A stretch of 64,000 nt of DNA from Ornithinibacillus sp. 4-3 (GTDB taxonomy: Bacteria > Bacillota > Bacilli > Bacillales > Amphibacillaceae), in NCBI RefSeq assembly GCF_040958695.1, contig NZ_CP162599.1, positions 1,522,001 through 1,586,000 of the forward strand, given 5' to 3'. Below, piece after piece: positions 38,090 to 47,346 of this stretch. The position numbers were made by a program, and so were the translations under genes. The notes under the pieces were generated by a model that saw only the letters and a program-made list of their open reading frames with translations, did no database searches and was not told the origin of the DNA. Each line of letters begins with the position of its first letter. Position 1 is the first letter of the stretch.

Positions 38090-39037
38090 ATGCAAAAGAA
38101 TAAAATAATCATTCATTTTATTGTTTTCACCATTGCATTTTTTATTGCTGTCCAAGTTCATCCAGATAAACATATCTTCCCAAACGTTTCCAATGTACTT
38201 CCAGCAGTAGCGGTAAAAGAAAAAAATTTACGAGAAGAAATTGAGGAAAAGAAAGAGTCATATGAAGAGCAACCTCAGGATGCGTATATTGATGAGGTAT
38301 GGAAAAAGACTCCAGGAAGAAATGGACGAAAAGTAGATGTGGAGAAATCACTAGAAAAGATGAAGAAAGAAAATAGATTTGATGAATCGCTTCTTGTTTA
38401 TAAAAATATAAAACCAAAAGTAAGTATAGAGGATTTACCTCCTGCGCCTATCTATCGTGGCCATCCAGAGAAGCAAATGGTAAGCTTATTAATCAATGTA
38501 GCTTGGGGGACGGAACATATCCCAACTATATTAGAAATATTAGAGGATCAAAAAGTACGAGCTAATTTTTTCCTTGATGGGAAATGGGCAAAGGAAAACA
38601 TGAAGATGGTGAAGAAAATAGCTGAGGCTGGACATGTTATTGGCAGTCATGCATATAATCATCCTGATATGGCAATGTTGACAGAGGATCAAATGAAAGA
38701 AAATATTGAGCAAACAAATAATATTATTCAATCTATTATTGGACATCCCCCAGAATGGTTTGCGCCTCCAAGTGGAAGCTTTAATGATAAGGTAGTAGAG
38801 ATAGCACATCAATTTGATATGGAAACAATCCTGTGGACAGTGGATACGATTGATTGGAAGAAGCCATCTGTTTCTGTTATGATTAATCGTGTTATTTCAA
38901 ATATCCATCCAGGAGCAATGATATTAATGCACCCAACACCTTCTGTTGCGAATGGATTAGCGGAATTAATAGATGAATTGAAACAAAAAGACTATCAAAT
39001 AGATGCTATTGATAAACTATTAGATGAATCAAGATAG
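38090..39037 (+). CDS. ylxY: Polysaccharide deacetylase family protein YlxY
   Basis: 315 residues. N-terminal signal/anchor helix (residues ~4-20), a charged linker, and a NodB-type deacetylase domain from ~residue 120 (LLINVAWGTEHIPTILEILE; GHVIGSHAYNHPDM; WFAPPSGSFN). The metal-binding H-x3-H (in SHAYNHP) is present, but the first catalytic Asp of the usual TFDD motif is replaced (the segment reads NVAWGT), so activity is doubtful, as in other YlxY/PdaB-like sporulation proteins. Same place after pnp in B. subtilis. Confidence 0.88.
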   Translation: MQKNKIIIHFIVFTIAFFIAVQVHPDKHIFPNVSNVLPAVAVKEKNLREEIEEKKESYEEQPQDAYIDEVWKKTPGRNGRKVDVEKSLEKMKKENRFDESLLVYKNIKPKVSIEDLPPAPIYRGHPEKQMVSLLINVAWGTEHIPTILEILEDQKVRANFFLDGKWAKENMKMVKKIAEAGHVIGSHAYNHPDMAMLTEDQMKENIEQTNNIIQSIIGHPPEWFAPPSGSFNDKVVEIAHQFDMETILWTVDTIDWKKPSVSVMINRVISNIHPGAMILMHPTPSVANGLAELIDELKQKDYQIDAIDKLLDESR

Positions 39038-39066
39038 GCATGCCCTATGTTTGTGGAGGAGATAGA

Positions 39067-40281
39067 ATGGTAGTAAAGCATACAGGAAAAAATGGTTTAA
39101 GAATCGTATTAGAGAAAGTGCCTTTTGTTCGTTCGGTATCCATAGGAATTTGGATTTTAACTGGCTCACGTAATGAATCAGCAGAAAATAACGGGATTTC
39201 TCATTTCTTAGAACATATGCTATTTAAAGGGACTAAAAAACGAAATGCACAAGATATCGCTGAAGCATTTGATTCGATTGGCGGACAAGTCAACGCATTT
39301 ACAGCAAAGGAATACACATGCTATTATGCAAAAGTGTTAGATCATCATAAAGAATATGCATTAGAGATTCTATCAGATATGTTTTTTAATTCTATTTTTG
39401 ATGAAGAGGAATTAGAGCGAGAGAAGAATGTAGTACTAGAAGAAATCAAAATGGCAGAAGATACACCAGATGATATTATTCATGATTTATTAGAAAAAAC
39501 ATCATTTGCTAATCATCCATTAGGAAATCCTATTTTAGGTAAAGAGGATACTGTTCAAGCATTTCATAGAGAAAAGCTACAAGAATACATGAAGAATCAC
39601 TATATTCCAGAAAATATGGTTATTTCAATTGCTGGTAATGTTGATGAGTCATTTATTCAAACAGTAGAAGATGCTTTTCATCATTTTCAGGAAACTGGTA
39701 CAAGTATGAAGGTAAAAGCACCTCATTTTTCGGCAGGTAGAATTGAGCGAAACAAGGATACGGAACAAGCACATATTTGTTTAGGATATCGTGGACTTGC
39801 TTTGGAGGATGAATCTATTTATAGTCTTATTATGTTAAACAATCTTTTAGGTGGCAGTATGAGTTCACGTCTATTTCAAGAAATTCGTGAAAAACGCGGT
39901 TTAGCATACTCTGTTTTTTCCTATCCTTCCACTTATATGGATAGTGGTTTACTGACGATTTATGCAGGGACAAGTAAAGACCAGCTATCCCTTTTAGAAA
40001 ATACCATTCAAGATACGATTGAACAATTGGTTAAAAACGGAATAACAGATAAAGAGTTAACCAATAACAAAGAACAATTAAAAGGAAACCTTCTTTTAAG
40101 TCTGGAAAGCTCTAGTAGCATTATGTCTCGTAATGGAAAAAATGAGCTATTATTAGGTAGAGAGCGTCCAATTGATGAAATGGTGCAAGCTATTGACATG
40201 GTTACAAAGGAATCCATTCAATTTGTGATTGAAAAGATCTTCAAACAATCAGCATCCAGAGCATTGATTTTCCCTAATTAA
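39067..40281 (+). CDS. mlpA: M16 family zinc peptidase (MlpA/YmxG type)
   Basis: 404 residues. The inverted zinc motif HFLEH (in GISHFLEHMLFKG) is intact with the downstream Glu in EEIKMAEDTPDD. Related to mitochondrial processing peptidase beta. In B. subtilis this gene (mlpA/ymxG) lies in the same place. ATG 39067 follows GGAGGAGAT; the open frame extends 9 codons upstream. Confidence 0.92.
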   Translation: MVVKHTGKNGLRIVLEKVPFVRSVSIGIWILTGSRNESAENNGISHFLEHMLFKGTKKRNAQDIAEAFDSIGGQVNAFTAKEYTCYYAKVLDHHKEYALEILSDMFFNSIFDEEELEREKNVVLEEIKMAEDTPDDIIHDLLEKTSFANHPLGNPILGKEDTVQAFHREKLQEYMKNHYIPENMVISIAGNVDESFIQTVEDAFHHFQETGTSMKVKAPHFSAGRIERNKDTEQAHICLGYRGLALEDESIYSLIMLNNLLGGSMSSRLFQEIREKRGLAYSVFSYPSTYMDSGLLTIYAGTSKDQLSLLENTIQDTIEQLVKNGITDKELTNNKEQLKGNLLLSLESSSSIMSRNGKNELLLGRERPIDEMVQAIDMVTKESIQFVIEKIFKQSASRALIFPN

Positions 40282-40296
40282 ATAACGAAAAAACAT

Positions 40297-40349
40297 AACT
40301 CTCCCTTTCCACTCATAAACATAAGACAATAATAGTGGAGGAGGGAGTT
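40297..40349 (+). promoter_or_regulatory. Hairpin containing the ribosome binding site of ymxH
   Basis: AACTCTCCCTTTCCACT (40297-40313) pairs imperfectly with AGTGGAGGAGGGAGTT (40334-40349), which contains the ymxH ribosome binding site directly before the ATG at 40351. Same design as at 38055 and 41839. Confidence 0.6.
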
Positions 40350-40350
40350 T

Positions 40351-40590
40351 ATGCGTTTTAGCGAAATTAGCAGTAAAGAAATAGTCAACATTACAACAGG
40401 AACTAAATTAGGAATGCTAGGACATACTGATTTAGAGATAAATGCAGAGACAGGAGAAATTCGTGCATTTATTTTGCCAAACTACAAATGGTTTGGCATA
40501 AAAAAAGAAGCAAGTGAATTTAAGATTAATTGGAATGCGATAAGCAAAATTGGTGAAGATATGATTATGATTGAGGAACAAGAAGGTTAA
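40351..40590 (+). CDS. ymxH: YlmC/YmxH family sporulation protein (PRC-barrel)
   Basis: 79 residues, a single PRC-barrel-like fold: MRFSEISSKEIVNITTG, LGMLGHTDLEI and an IRAFILPN segment. YmxH is made during sporulation in Bacillus but has no known biochemical role. In B. subtilis spoVFA/spoVFB (dipicolinate synthase) follow; here asd comes next after 190 bases. Confidence 0.85.
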   Translation: MRFSEISSKEIVNITTGTKLGMLGHTDLEINAETGEIRAFILPNYKWFGIKKEASEFKINWNAISKIGEDMIMIEEQEG

Positions 40591-40600
40591 AATAAAGTTT

Positions 40601-40635
40601 GCCGTAGGAGTAGAAATTAGACTTCTACGGCTTAA
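40601..40635 (+). terminator. Hairpin after ymxH
   Basis: GCCGTAGGAGT (40601-40611) pairs with ACTTCTACGGC (40621-40631) with one wobble. Only a weak T tract follows, so terminator function is likely but not certain. Confidence 0.55.
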
Positions 40636-40780
40636 AAGCATTATTTTTAATAATTATCTTACGAATCTAATAAAAGTATGATAGAATCAACTATTATAAT
40701 TTAATGTGTTAAAGAGGTTGGGAAGAAGGACAACCTAGTTAAATGAATAGTCATTTTATTAAAAAGGGGAGAAGAAGACA

Positions 40781-41827
40781 ATGGCTAAAAAAGCGGCGTA
40801 TAATGTAGCGATTTTAGGTGCTACTGGAGCAGTAGGTCAAAAAATTTTAAACCTATTAGAAAAGGACAAATTACCAATTAATGAATTAAAGTTATTATCT
40901 TCAGCACGTTCTGCTGGAGCGAAATTAACTTTTCTAGATAAAGAGATTACCGTAGAAGAAGCAACACCAGAAAGTTTTGAAAATATTGATATTGCATTAT
41001 TTTCAGCAGGAGGCAGTGTTTCTAAGAAGCTTGCACCTGAAGCAATTAAACGTGGTGCAGTAGTTATTGATAATACAAGTGCATTCCGTATGGATGAAGA
41101 TACGCCATTAGTAGTTCCAGAGGTAAACCCTGAGGCATTAAAAGATCATAAAGGATTAATTGCCAATCCAAACTGTTCGACGATCCAAATGATGGTTGCA
41201 TTAAAGCCAGTTAAAGATGCATTCGGTCTAAAGCGAATTATTGTATCTACATATCAAGCGGTATCTGGAGCAGGCTTACAAGCAATTGAAGAATTAAAAA
41301 CACAAACAAAGCAATATTTAAATGGTGAAGAGATGGAAGCAAATATTTTACCAGCTGGCTCAGATAAGAAGCATTTTCCAATTGCTTTTAATGCGCTTCC
41401 TCAAATTGATGTATTTGGAGAAAATGGATATACAGCAGAAGAAATGAAAATGATTAATGAAACGAAGAAAATTTTGAGTGCACCAGAATTATCTGTTGCT
41501 GCTACTTGCGTTCGTTTACCAGTTGTTTCATCGCATGCAGAAAGCATCTATATTGAGCTGGATCAGGAAGATGTAACTGTTGCTGACCTTCACAAGGTAT
41601 TTAGTAATGCAGAAGGACTTGTATTAGAGGATGATATTACAACTCAAACATATCCAACACCACTTGCAGCTGCAGATAAAGAAGAAGTATTTGTTGGTCG
41701 TGTACGTAAAGATTTAGATCATAAAAATGGATTCCATCTGTGGGTAGTAACAGATAATATTGTAAAAGGTGCTGCATTAAACACGATTCAAATTGCTGAA
41801 TCTCTATTGGAGCAAGATTTAATTTAG
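40781..41827 (+). CDS. asd: Aspartate-semialdehyde dehydrogenase
   Basis: 348 residues. It reduces aspartyl phosphate to the semialdehyde in the lysine/threonine/methionine/diaminopimelate pathway. NAD(P) loop VAILGATGAVGQ at the N-terminus, catalytic Cys in NPNCSTIQM (about residue 130) and the catalytic His in CVRLPVVSSHAESIYIE. In B. subtilis dapG and dapA follow in the same operon; here the next gene is tepA. Confidence 0.96.
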   Translation: MAKKAAYNVAILGATGAVGQKILNLLEKDKLPINELKLLSSARSAGAKLTFLDKEITVEEATPESFENIDIALFSAGGSVSKKLAPEAIKRGAVVIDNTSAFRMDEDTPLVVPEVNPEALKDHKGLIANPNCSTIQMMVALKPVKDAFGLKRIIVSTYQAVSGAGLQAIEELKTQTKQYLNGEEMEANILPAGSDKKHFPIAFNALPQIDVFGENGYTAEEMKMINETKKILSAPELSVAATCVRLPVVSSHAESIYIELDQEDVTVADLHKVFSNAEGLVLEDDITTQTYPTPLAAADKEEVFVGRVRKDLDHKNGFHLWVVTDNIVKGAALNTIQIAESLLEQDLI

Positions 41828-41838
41828 GATAAATGTAT

Positions 41839-41901
41839 AAAAGCACTCTTCTTTTGAACATACTATGAATAATCATAGATGGATCATAGGGGGAGTGTTT
41901 T
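41839..41901 (+). promoter_or_regulatory. Stem between asd and tepA, enclosing the tepA ribosome binding site
   Basis: AAAAGCACTC (41839-41848) can pair with GAGTGTTTT (41893-41901); an inner perfect hairpin CTATGA-ATAA-TCATAG lies at 41863-41878. The AGGGGGAG ribosome binding site overlaps the descending arm and a T run follows, so the region may serve as terminator of asd and leader of tepA. Confidence 0.5.
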
Positions 41902-41904
41902 TGA

Positions 41905-42621
41905 ATGAGTGAAAAAGAAAAGGAAAAAGAAAATTCAAATCCAGCAGTATCATCACCACTAATGGAAACAATTCAACAGCTTGGCCAAACTAATATTCCG
42001 CAAGCGCCTGACTCAAATGTACATGTGTTAACGATCATTGGACAAATAGAAGGACATATTCAATTACCACCACAAAATAAAACAACGAAATATGAGCATC
42101 TACTGCCACAAATTATTGCGATTGAACAAAATCCAAAAATTGAAGGATTAATTTTATTGCTTAATACTGTCGGAGGAGATGTAGAAGCAGGGCTTGCACT
42201 TGCTGAGATGATAGCTTCCTTATCGAAGCCAACTGTTTCCATTGTATTAGGTGGTGGTCATTCTATTGGATTACCAGTAGCACTATCGGCTGACTATTCT
42301 TTTATCGTTCCAACAGCTACGATTACTATTCATCCAATTCGTTTGACAGGATTAGTTATTGGTGTGCCACAAACTTTTGAATACTTGGATAAAATGCAAG
42401 AACGTGTGCTTAATTTTATTGTTATGCATTCTGAGGTAGGAGAGCATAAGCTTAAAGATTTAATGTTTGCAAAAGGAAATTTAACTCGAGATATAGGAAC
42501 AAATGTAGTAGGAAAAGACGCTGTCGAATATGGATTAATAAATGAAGTAGGCGGAGTCAAAGAAGCAATGGAAAAAATAACAGAATTAATACAATCAGAG
42601 AAAAAGGTGGAAGAAAAATGA
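41905..42621 (+). CDS. tepA: ClpP-like serine protease TepA (translocation-enhancing)
   Basis: 238 residues of the ClpP/crotonase fold: [20 protein letters not shown], the nucleophile Ser in [15 protein letters not shown], and [14 protein letters not shown] with the likely catalytic His. B. subtilis TepA/YmfB is a sporulation-linked SASP-degrading and translocation-enhancing protein. Upstream of ylzJ and spoIIIE, as in B. subtilis; overlaps ylzJ by 4 bases. Confidence 0.9.
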   Translation: MSEKEKEKENSNPAVSSPLMETIQQLGQTNIPQAPDSNVHVLTIIGQIEGHIQLPPQNKTTKYEHLLPQIIAIEQNPKIEGLILLLNTVGGDVEAGLALAEMIASLSKPTVSIVLGGGHSIGLPVALSADYSFIVPTATITIHPIRLTGLVIGVPQTFEYLDKMQERVLNFIVMHSEVGEHKLKDLMFAKGNLTRDIGTNVVGKDAVEYGLINEVGGVKEAMEKITELIQSEKKVEEK

Positions 42622-42827
42622 TTTTATATACCCCTTTATCCATGGAAGAGATTTTTCCAGCGACTGATTCATCAACAACCCAATTGATCCAATATGAAGG
42701 TAAGCATTGTTACGCAGAACCTCTAGAGGACGGGCAATATAAATTAGTTCAATTACTATCTACCAATCCACATGACTTTCTAGAGGTAAATTATATGCCA
42801 GGACGTGTAATAACAAAGGATTTTTAA
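42618..42827 (+). CDS. ylzJ: YlzJ-like small protein
   Basis: 69 residues. The start [14 protein letters not shown] matches the YlzJ family of unknown function, which sits between tepA and spoIIIE in Bacillus. Its ATG overlaps the tepA stop codon, so it is translationally coupled. Confidence 0.8.
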   Translation: MILYTPLSMEEIFPATDSSTTQLIQYEGKHCYAEPLEDGQYKLVQLLSTNPHDFLEVNYMPGRVITKDF

Positions 42828-42861
42828 GTAGCATTTAAGCTGATTAGATTATCTAATTCAC

Positions 42862-42892
42862 TTGAGCTTGAATTTTCACTTTATGCTATAAT
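42862..42892 (+). promoter_or_regulatory. Extended -10 promoter candidate before element C
   Basis: TGCTATAAT (42884-42892) is an extended -10 with a perfect TATAAT; TTGAGC at 42862-42867 lies 19 bases upstream. It would transcribe through elements C and A2 into spoIIIE, giving a leader of about 870 bases. A second extended -10 (TGCTATGAT, 43721-43729) lies after the repeats, close to spoIIIE. Confidence 0.5.
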
Positions 42893-42907
42893 GATGAAAA
42901 GACCGTT

Positions 42908-43235
42908 GAGGTTGAGACAAAAATTTTTTAGTTTAAAAGAACCGAACAAAGTTCAAATAAAGCGTAGGAAATATACGTAGACTCCTCGTCGGCTATGGTC
43001 GGTCACGTCATGAGCACCAACGCCGACACTGGGACATCGTGCTCATCTTGGGAGCAAGGCCTAGGTGAGACCCCACAGTGCGACAACCACGAGGCAGACG
43101 AGTACACCACGTCTGCATTAGGACGTCCTGCCTGTCGAGGCTCTCCAGTTGCCCATGGAAAGCGAAGTATATTTCCGAAGCGGGTATTTTCAGCATCTTT
43201 GTTTGGGAACTACTAACTAAAAATGTCTCAACCTC
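42908..43235. repeat. Element C: 328-bp intergenic element with 12-bp terminal inverted repeats
   Basis: Bounded by GAGGTTGAGACA (42908-42919) and TGTCTCAACCTC (43224-43235), an exact inverted pair, with further AT pairing inside. Internal arms GCGTAGGAAATATACGTAGA and AGCGAAGTATATTTCCGAAG match a repeat I recognise as common in Bacillaceae genomes. Open frames inside it (for example around 42995-43216) use repeat sequence and have no protein-like features. GC-richer than the flanks. The stretch 42999-43027 is nearly repeated at 43431-43459. Confidence 0.75.
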
Positions 43236-43296
43236 TTGTTATTCTTTTTTTAGAAGATGCAAGTATAAAAGTATTGCACAAATTTATTCTTATTCG

Positions 43297-43691
43297 GAGA
43301 TAGCGCTGTCTAGCTCCGAGCGCCAAAAACGAAGAGCTAACGCGAGCCACCCTACAATAAAGAAGACTTAGCGATTGGCAAGCCGACAGGCGCAGACAGA
43401 GCTAAAGTCGCACTTTCATCAGCTAAATACGGTCACGTCACGAGCACCAACGCTGATATTAGGACATCCTGTCTGTCGTGCCCTGCGGGTGAAAGTCAAC
43501 ATCGGTTTTGTTTGATAAGGAAGCCCAACTAAAACCAGGCTAAAGCCCAACGTTGGATACCCCTAAAAGGGCATGTTTCCTTTATCTCGGTTGTGCCATT
43601 CCAATCTCTACGCTTTTACGACGTACAGGACGTTGTGCTCGTGACGTCGCGTTTTTAGCCTGTAAGGGCGCTCTGCGCTTTTCGTTCGAAA
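43297..43691 (+). repeat. Mosaic intergenic repeat, family A copy 2, interrupted
   Basis: Same family as 47064-47274 and 56989-57256. After the ACCCTACAATAA landmark about 140 bases (about 43355-43495) are inserted before the GTCAACATCGG landmark, which directly follows in the other copies. The insert carries the module GGTCACGTCACGAGCACCAA shared with element C, and parts resemble 51430-51485 on the opposite strand. With element C it fills most of the 946-base gap before spoIIIE. Confidence 0.8.
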
Positions 43692-43773
43692 GTTTAATAA
43701 TATGTGAGGATACAGTCAGTTGCTATGATATCCTTGCATTTTTACTAATGAACAAAATGAAAGAGGTGAAACA

Positions 43774-46062
43774 ATGGCAAAAAAGAAAGCAAAGCCTAAG
43801 AAAAATGCACGGAAATTTTTAAAGCTTGAATTAATAGGACTATTATTTATCTTTTTAGCAATATTTGGAAGTGGCGCAAGTGCGATTAGTGATGGCGCTT
43901 TTCCAAGTATATTAGAGAACTTTTTTCGATTTTTCATTGGGATTTGGTATTTTGTAGCGTCTATAGCATTGCTTGTTATTGGAATTTACTTAATGGTAAA
44001 AAGGAAGTATCCGTTATTTTTTACGAAAAAATTATTTGGTTTTTATCTTGCTTTCTTAGGGGTTTTACTGTTCACACATATCCAAGTATATGAAAAGCTA
44101 TTATACATAAATCCAGATATCTCTATTTTTTCAGAAACATGGGAGAATTATTTTGCTTACTTAGATGGAGAAGTAAGTGCAAAACAAATTGGTGGCGGAA
44201 TAGTTGGTGGACTATTGTTCACCATTACAAAAGCTTTATTTTCTACCATTGGAGCAAAAATTGTTTCCATATTTATGGTCATGGTCGGATTCGTATTCAT
44301 GACGAATTATTCTCTTGGAGAATTATTCTCGTATTTTGGTAAAAAAATAGTTCAGACAACGAAGAAAAGCAAAGCATTTATTCAAACGAAACAAAAAGAA
44401 AGAGCAACGAAGAAATTAGAAATACAATCATTGGAAAATGAAAAGCAACAAGAAGAACAAGTCATTGAACCACCAATTGAAGATTTTGTAGATGTGGCAT
44501 ACTCCTTTGAGCACCAACAAGAGGAACAAAATCAACAAGAATTATCCAAGGAGAAGGATAATGAACAACAAAAAATAGAAGAAGCTGAAGAAGTTGTTAT
44601 TCCGCCAACTACGACAGTGACGGAAAACTATGATTATGAGCTTCCAACAATCGATTTACTTGGAAAACCGGCCTATAATGCGCAGCAATATGAAAAATCT
44701 CATATTCAATCAACCGTAAAAACACTAGAAAAAACATTTCATAGTTTTGGAGTAAAGGCTAAAGTTACTAAAGTGCATGTGGGTCCTGCTGTAACAAAAT
44801 ATGAGATTTATCCGGAAGCAGGTGTGAAAGTAAGCAAGATTGTGAGTTTACATGATGATCTGGCCTTAGCTTTAGCAGCACAGGATATTCGGATTGAAGC
44901 TCCAATCCCTGGAAAGTCTGCAGTTGGAATTGAAGTACCGAATACAGAAGTCGCCATGGTATCATTAAGAGAAATTTTAGAAGCAACAACAGCCAATTCT
45001 TCTAAACTACTATTTGCTTTAGGAAGAGATATTTCAGGTGAAGCAGTTGTAGGCGAATTAAATAAAATGCCTCACTTATTAATTGCAGGTTCTACAGGAA
45101 GCGGGAAAAGCGTTTGTATTAATGGAATTATTACGAGTGTATTGATGCGTACAAAGCCACATGAAGTTAAGTTAATGATGATTGACCCGAAAAAAGTAGA
45201 GTTAAATGTTTATAATGGAATTCCTCATTTATTAACACCTGTGGTGACTGAACCGAAGAAAGCTTCACAAGCATTGAAAAAAGTAGTTGCAGAAATGGAA
45301 AGAAGATACGAATTGTTCTCAGAAACGGGTACACGTAATATGCAAGGATATAATGATTATGTCCATAAGCATAATGAATATAGTGAAGAAAAAATTTCTT
45401 TATTACCTTTTATTGTAGTGATTGTTGATGAGCTTGCTGACTTAATGATGGTTGCTGCTAAAGATGTAGAAGATTCGATTACACGATTAGCTCAAATGGC
45501 TAGAGCAGCAGGAATTCATTTGATTATTGCAACACAGCGTCCTTCTGTGGATGTTATTACAGGAGTGATCAAAGCAAATATCCCGTCAAGAATTGCTTTT
45601 AGTGTATCTTCACAAATTGATTCACGTACCATTCTCGATATGGGTGGAGCGGAGAAACTACTTGGTAGAGGGGACATGCTCTATATTCCAGTAGGTGCAT
45701 CCAAACCAATAAGGGTACAAGGGGCATTTCTATCAGATGAAGAAGTTCAACGTGTTGTTCAGCATTGTATTAGCCAGCAAGAAGTAGATTATGTCGAAGA
45801 AATGATTCCAGAAAATACTACCGAAGTAACAGAACAAGTGGAAGATGAGCTTTATGAAGATGCTGTCCAAATGGTAGTAGAGATGCAAACAGCAAGTGTT
45901 TCTTTACTACAACGTAGATTCCGAATTGGTTACACTCGAGCTGCCCGTTTAATTGATGCGATGGAGGATCGAGGGGTAGTTGGACCTTATGAAGGAAGTA
46001 AACCAAGATCTGTCTTAGTATCTGTTACGGAGGAAGAACAAACACCACCAAATACGAATTGA
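43774..46062 (+). CDS. spoIIIE: DNA translocase SpoIIIE/FtsK
   Basis: 762 residues. Four N-terminal transmembrane helices (about residues 20-180), a charged Gln/Glu-rich linker (~200-290), the motor domain with Walker A GSTGSGKS (about 439-446) and Walker B-like [14 protein letters not shown], and the C-terminal gamma winged-helix ([20 protein letters not shown]) that reads chromosome polarity. It pumps the chromosome into the forespore. The leader region is unusual in carrying two intergenic elements. Confidence 0.96.
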   Translation: MAKKKAKPKKNARKFLKLELIGLLFIFLAIFGSGASAISDGAFPSILENFFRFFIGIWYFVASIALLVIGIYLMVKRKYPLFFTKKLFGFYLAFLGVLLFTHIQVYEKLLYINPDISIFSETWENYFAYLDGEVSAKQIGGGIVGGLLFTITKALFSTIGAKIVSIFMVMVGFVFMTNYSLGELFSYFGKKIVQTTKKSKAFIQTKQKERATKKLEIQSLENEKQQEEQVIEPPIEDFVDVAYSFEHQQEEQNQQELSKEKDNEQQKIEEAEEVVIPPTTTVTENYDYELPTIDLLGKPAYNAQQYEKSHIQSTVKTLEKTFHSFGVKAKVTKVHVGPAVTKYEIYPEAGVKVSKIVSLHDDLALALAAQDIRIEAPIPGKSAVGIEVPNTEVAMVSLREILEATTANSSKLLFALGRDISGEAVVGELNKMPHLLIAGSTGSGKSVCINGIITSVLMRTKPHEVKLMMIDPKKVELNVYNGIPHLLTPVVTEPKKASQALKKVVAEMERRYELFSETGTRNMQGYNDYVHKHNEYSEEKISLLPFIVVIVDELADLMMVAAKDVEDSITRLAQMARAAGIHLIIATQRPSVDVITGVIKANIPSRIAFSVSSQIDSRTILDMGGAEKLLGRGDMLYIPVGASKPIRVQGAFLSDEEVQRVVQHCISQQEVDYVEEMIPENTTEVTEQVEDELYEDAVQMVVEMQTASVSLLQRRFRIGYTRAARLIDAMEDRGVVGPYEGSKPRSVLVSVTEEEQTPPNTN

Positions 46063-46242
46063 TATTTCTACAATTTATTGCTTTTAATCCTTTTCTTTGT
46101 AAAACAGTATAAGGAATTTAGGAATTTTAAAATGTATAAATATTTTCAAATGTCGAAAGAAATGTTATATTGATTTTATATGTCTATTAGAGATTGTTGA
46201 ACACACATTATTATGAAAGATCATCTTAAGAGGGGGGACATT

Positions 46243-46968
46243 ATGTCTACTACATCTGATTCCCGCCATTTTTATTTTCAAGTTATTGATGAAATTAAAC
46301 GAAGAATTGAAAATGGTGTTTATAAGGAAAAACAAATGCTTCCATCTGAATTTCAATTGACCAAAGAATTGGGTGTTTCGAGAACAGCACTTAGAGAGGC
46401 ATTACGAATTTTGGAAGAAGATAATATTGTTATTAGGAGACATGGTGTTGGGACGTTTGTCAACTCACGTCCAATTTTCAGTTCAGGTATTGAAGAGCTT
46501 TATAGCATACATCATATGATTGAAAAATCGGGTAAAGTGCCAGCATCACAGTATTTATCTACAGATATTGTCGTTCCAACTGAAGAGGAACGTGAGAAAT
46601 TTGCTCCGCTTGAAGTAAATGAACTAATAAAAATAGAGAGAGTACGTACGGCAGATGGTGCTCCTGTTGCATTTTGTATAGAGAAAATTCCAGCACAAAT
46701 TATGTCAATAGAGAATATATTTAAAAATGATTCTTTATTTTATATTATGGAAAATTACGCTAACAAAAAAATTGCATACGCTGTAACAGATATTGAACCA
46801 ATTAGCTATCATGATCGTATTTTTGATATTTTAAATTGTGAACCAGATCAGTCATTGCTGTTATTAAAGCAAATACATTATACAGAAAACGATGAGCCAA
46901 TTCTTTATTCGGCACATTATTTTCGACCAGATGTTTTTAGATTTCATGTGTTACGCAAAAGATCTTAA
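46243..46968 (+). CDS. ymfC: GntR-family regulator with UTRA domain (YmfC)
   Basis: 241 residues. Winged helix (FYFQVIDEIKRRIENGVYKE and KELGVSRTALREALRILEED) followed by a UTRA ligand-binding domain. Matches the ymfC place after spoIIIE in B. subtilis, where its target is not well known. ATG 46243 follows AAGAGGGGGG; the frame extends 10 codons upstream. The MFS gene ymfD that follows in B. subtilis is absent; a repeat takes its place. Confidence 0.87.
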   Translation: MSTTSDSRHFYFQVIDEIKRRIENGVYKEKQMLPSEFQLTKELGVSRTALREALRILEEDNIVIRRHGVGTFVNSRPIFSSGIEELYSIHHMIEKSGKVPASQYLSTDIVVPTEEEREKFAPLEVNELIKIERVRTADGAPVAFCIEKIPAQIMSIENIFKNDSLFYIMENYANKKIAYAVTDIEPISYHDRIFDILNCEPDQSLLLLKQIHYTENDEPILYSAHYFRPDVFRFHVLRKRS

Positions 46969-46979
46969 TCCAGAGATAG

Positions 46980-47018
46980 AACTGACTTGCTAAACGATTG
47001 TTTCAAGTCAGTTTTTTT
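46980..47018 (+). terminator. Terminator after ymfC
   Basis: AACTGACTTG (46980-46989) pairs exactly with CAAGTCAGTT (47004-47013), followed by seven T residues. Confidence 0.9.
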
Positions 47019-47063
47019 GTGGAGTAAGGAAATAAAAAAATTACATAATTTAATTTTTTTGCA

Positions 47064-47274
47064 GAGATAGCACTGTCCAGCTCCGAGCGCCAAAAACGAA
47101 GAGCTAACGCGAGTCACCCTACAATAAGTCAATATCGGTTTTGTTTTATAAGGAAGCCCAACTAAAACCAGGCTAAAGCCCAACGTTGGATACCCCTAAA
47201 GGGGCATGTTTCCTTTATCTCGGTTGTGCCACTCTAATCTCTACGTTTTTAAACGGGCACTCTGCGCTTTTTTT
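47064..47274 (+). repeat. Mosaic intergenic repeat, family A copy 3 (short form)
   Basis: Same landmarks as copies 2 and 4 (CCGAGCGCCAAAAACGAAGA, CCAACTAAAACCAGGCTAAA, TTTCCTTTATCTCGGTTGTG) but the ~60 bases with the ACGCATAGGATGTGCTAGTG-type module are deleted before the terminal CTCTGCGCTTTT. It lies between the ymfC terminator and ymfF. The open reading frame running from here into ymfF uses repeat sequence and is not part of the gene. Confidence 0.85.
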
Positions 47275-47346
47275 ATGGTTAACTGGAGCTTGATTGGGTA
47301 TGATTATAGTAATTGGATAAACGCAGTTTTAATTAGGAGGATTTTC

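Noticed and set aside
42995..43822. Open frames of 60-97 codons inside the repeats (for example 42995-43216, 43078-43371, 43553-43822)
   Set aside because: They consist of repeat sequence, lack ribosome binding sites, and the frames are not kept between copies.
47206..47346. N-terminal extension of YmfF by 47 codons
   Set aside because: It lies in repeat copy 3; the good ribosome binding site is at ATG 47347.
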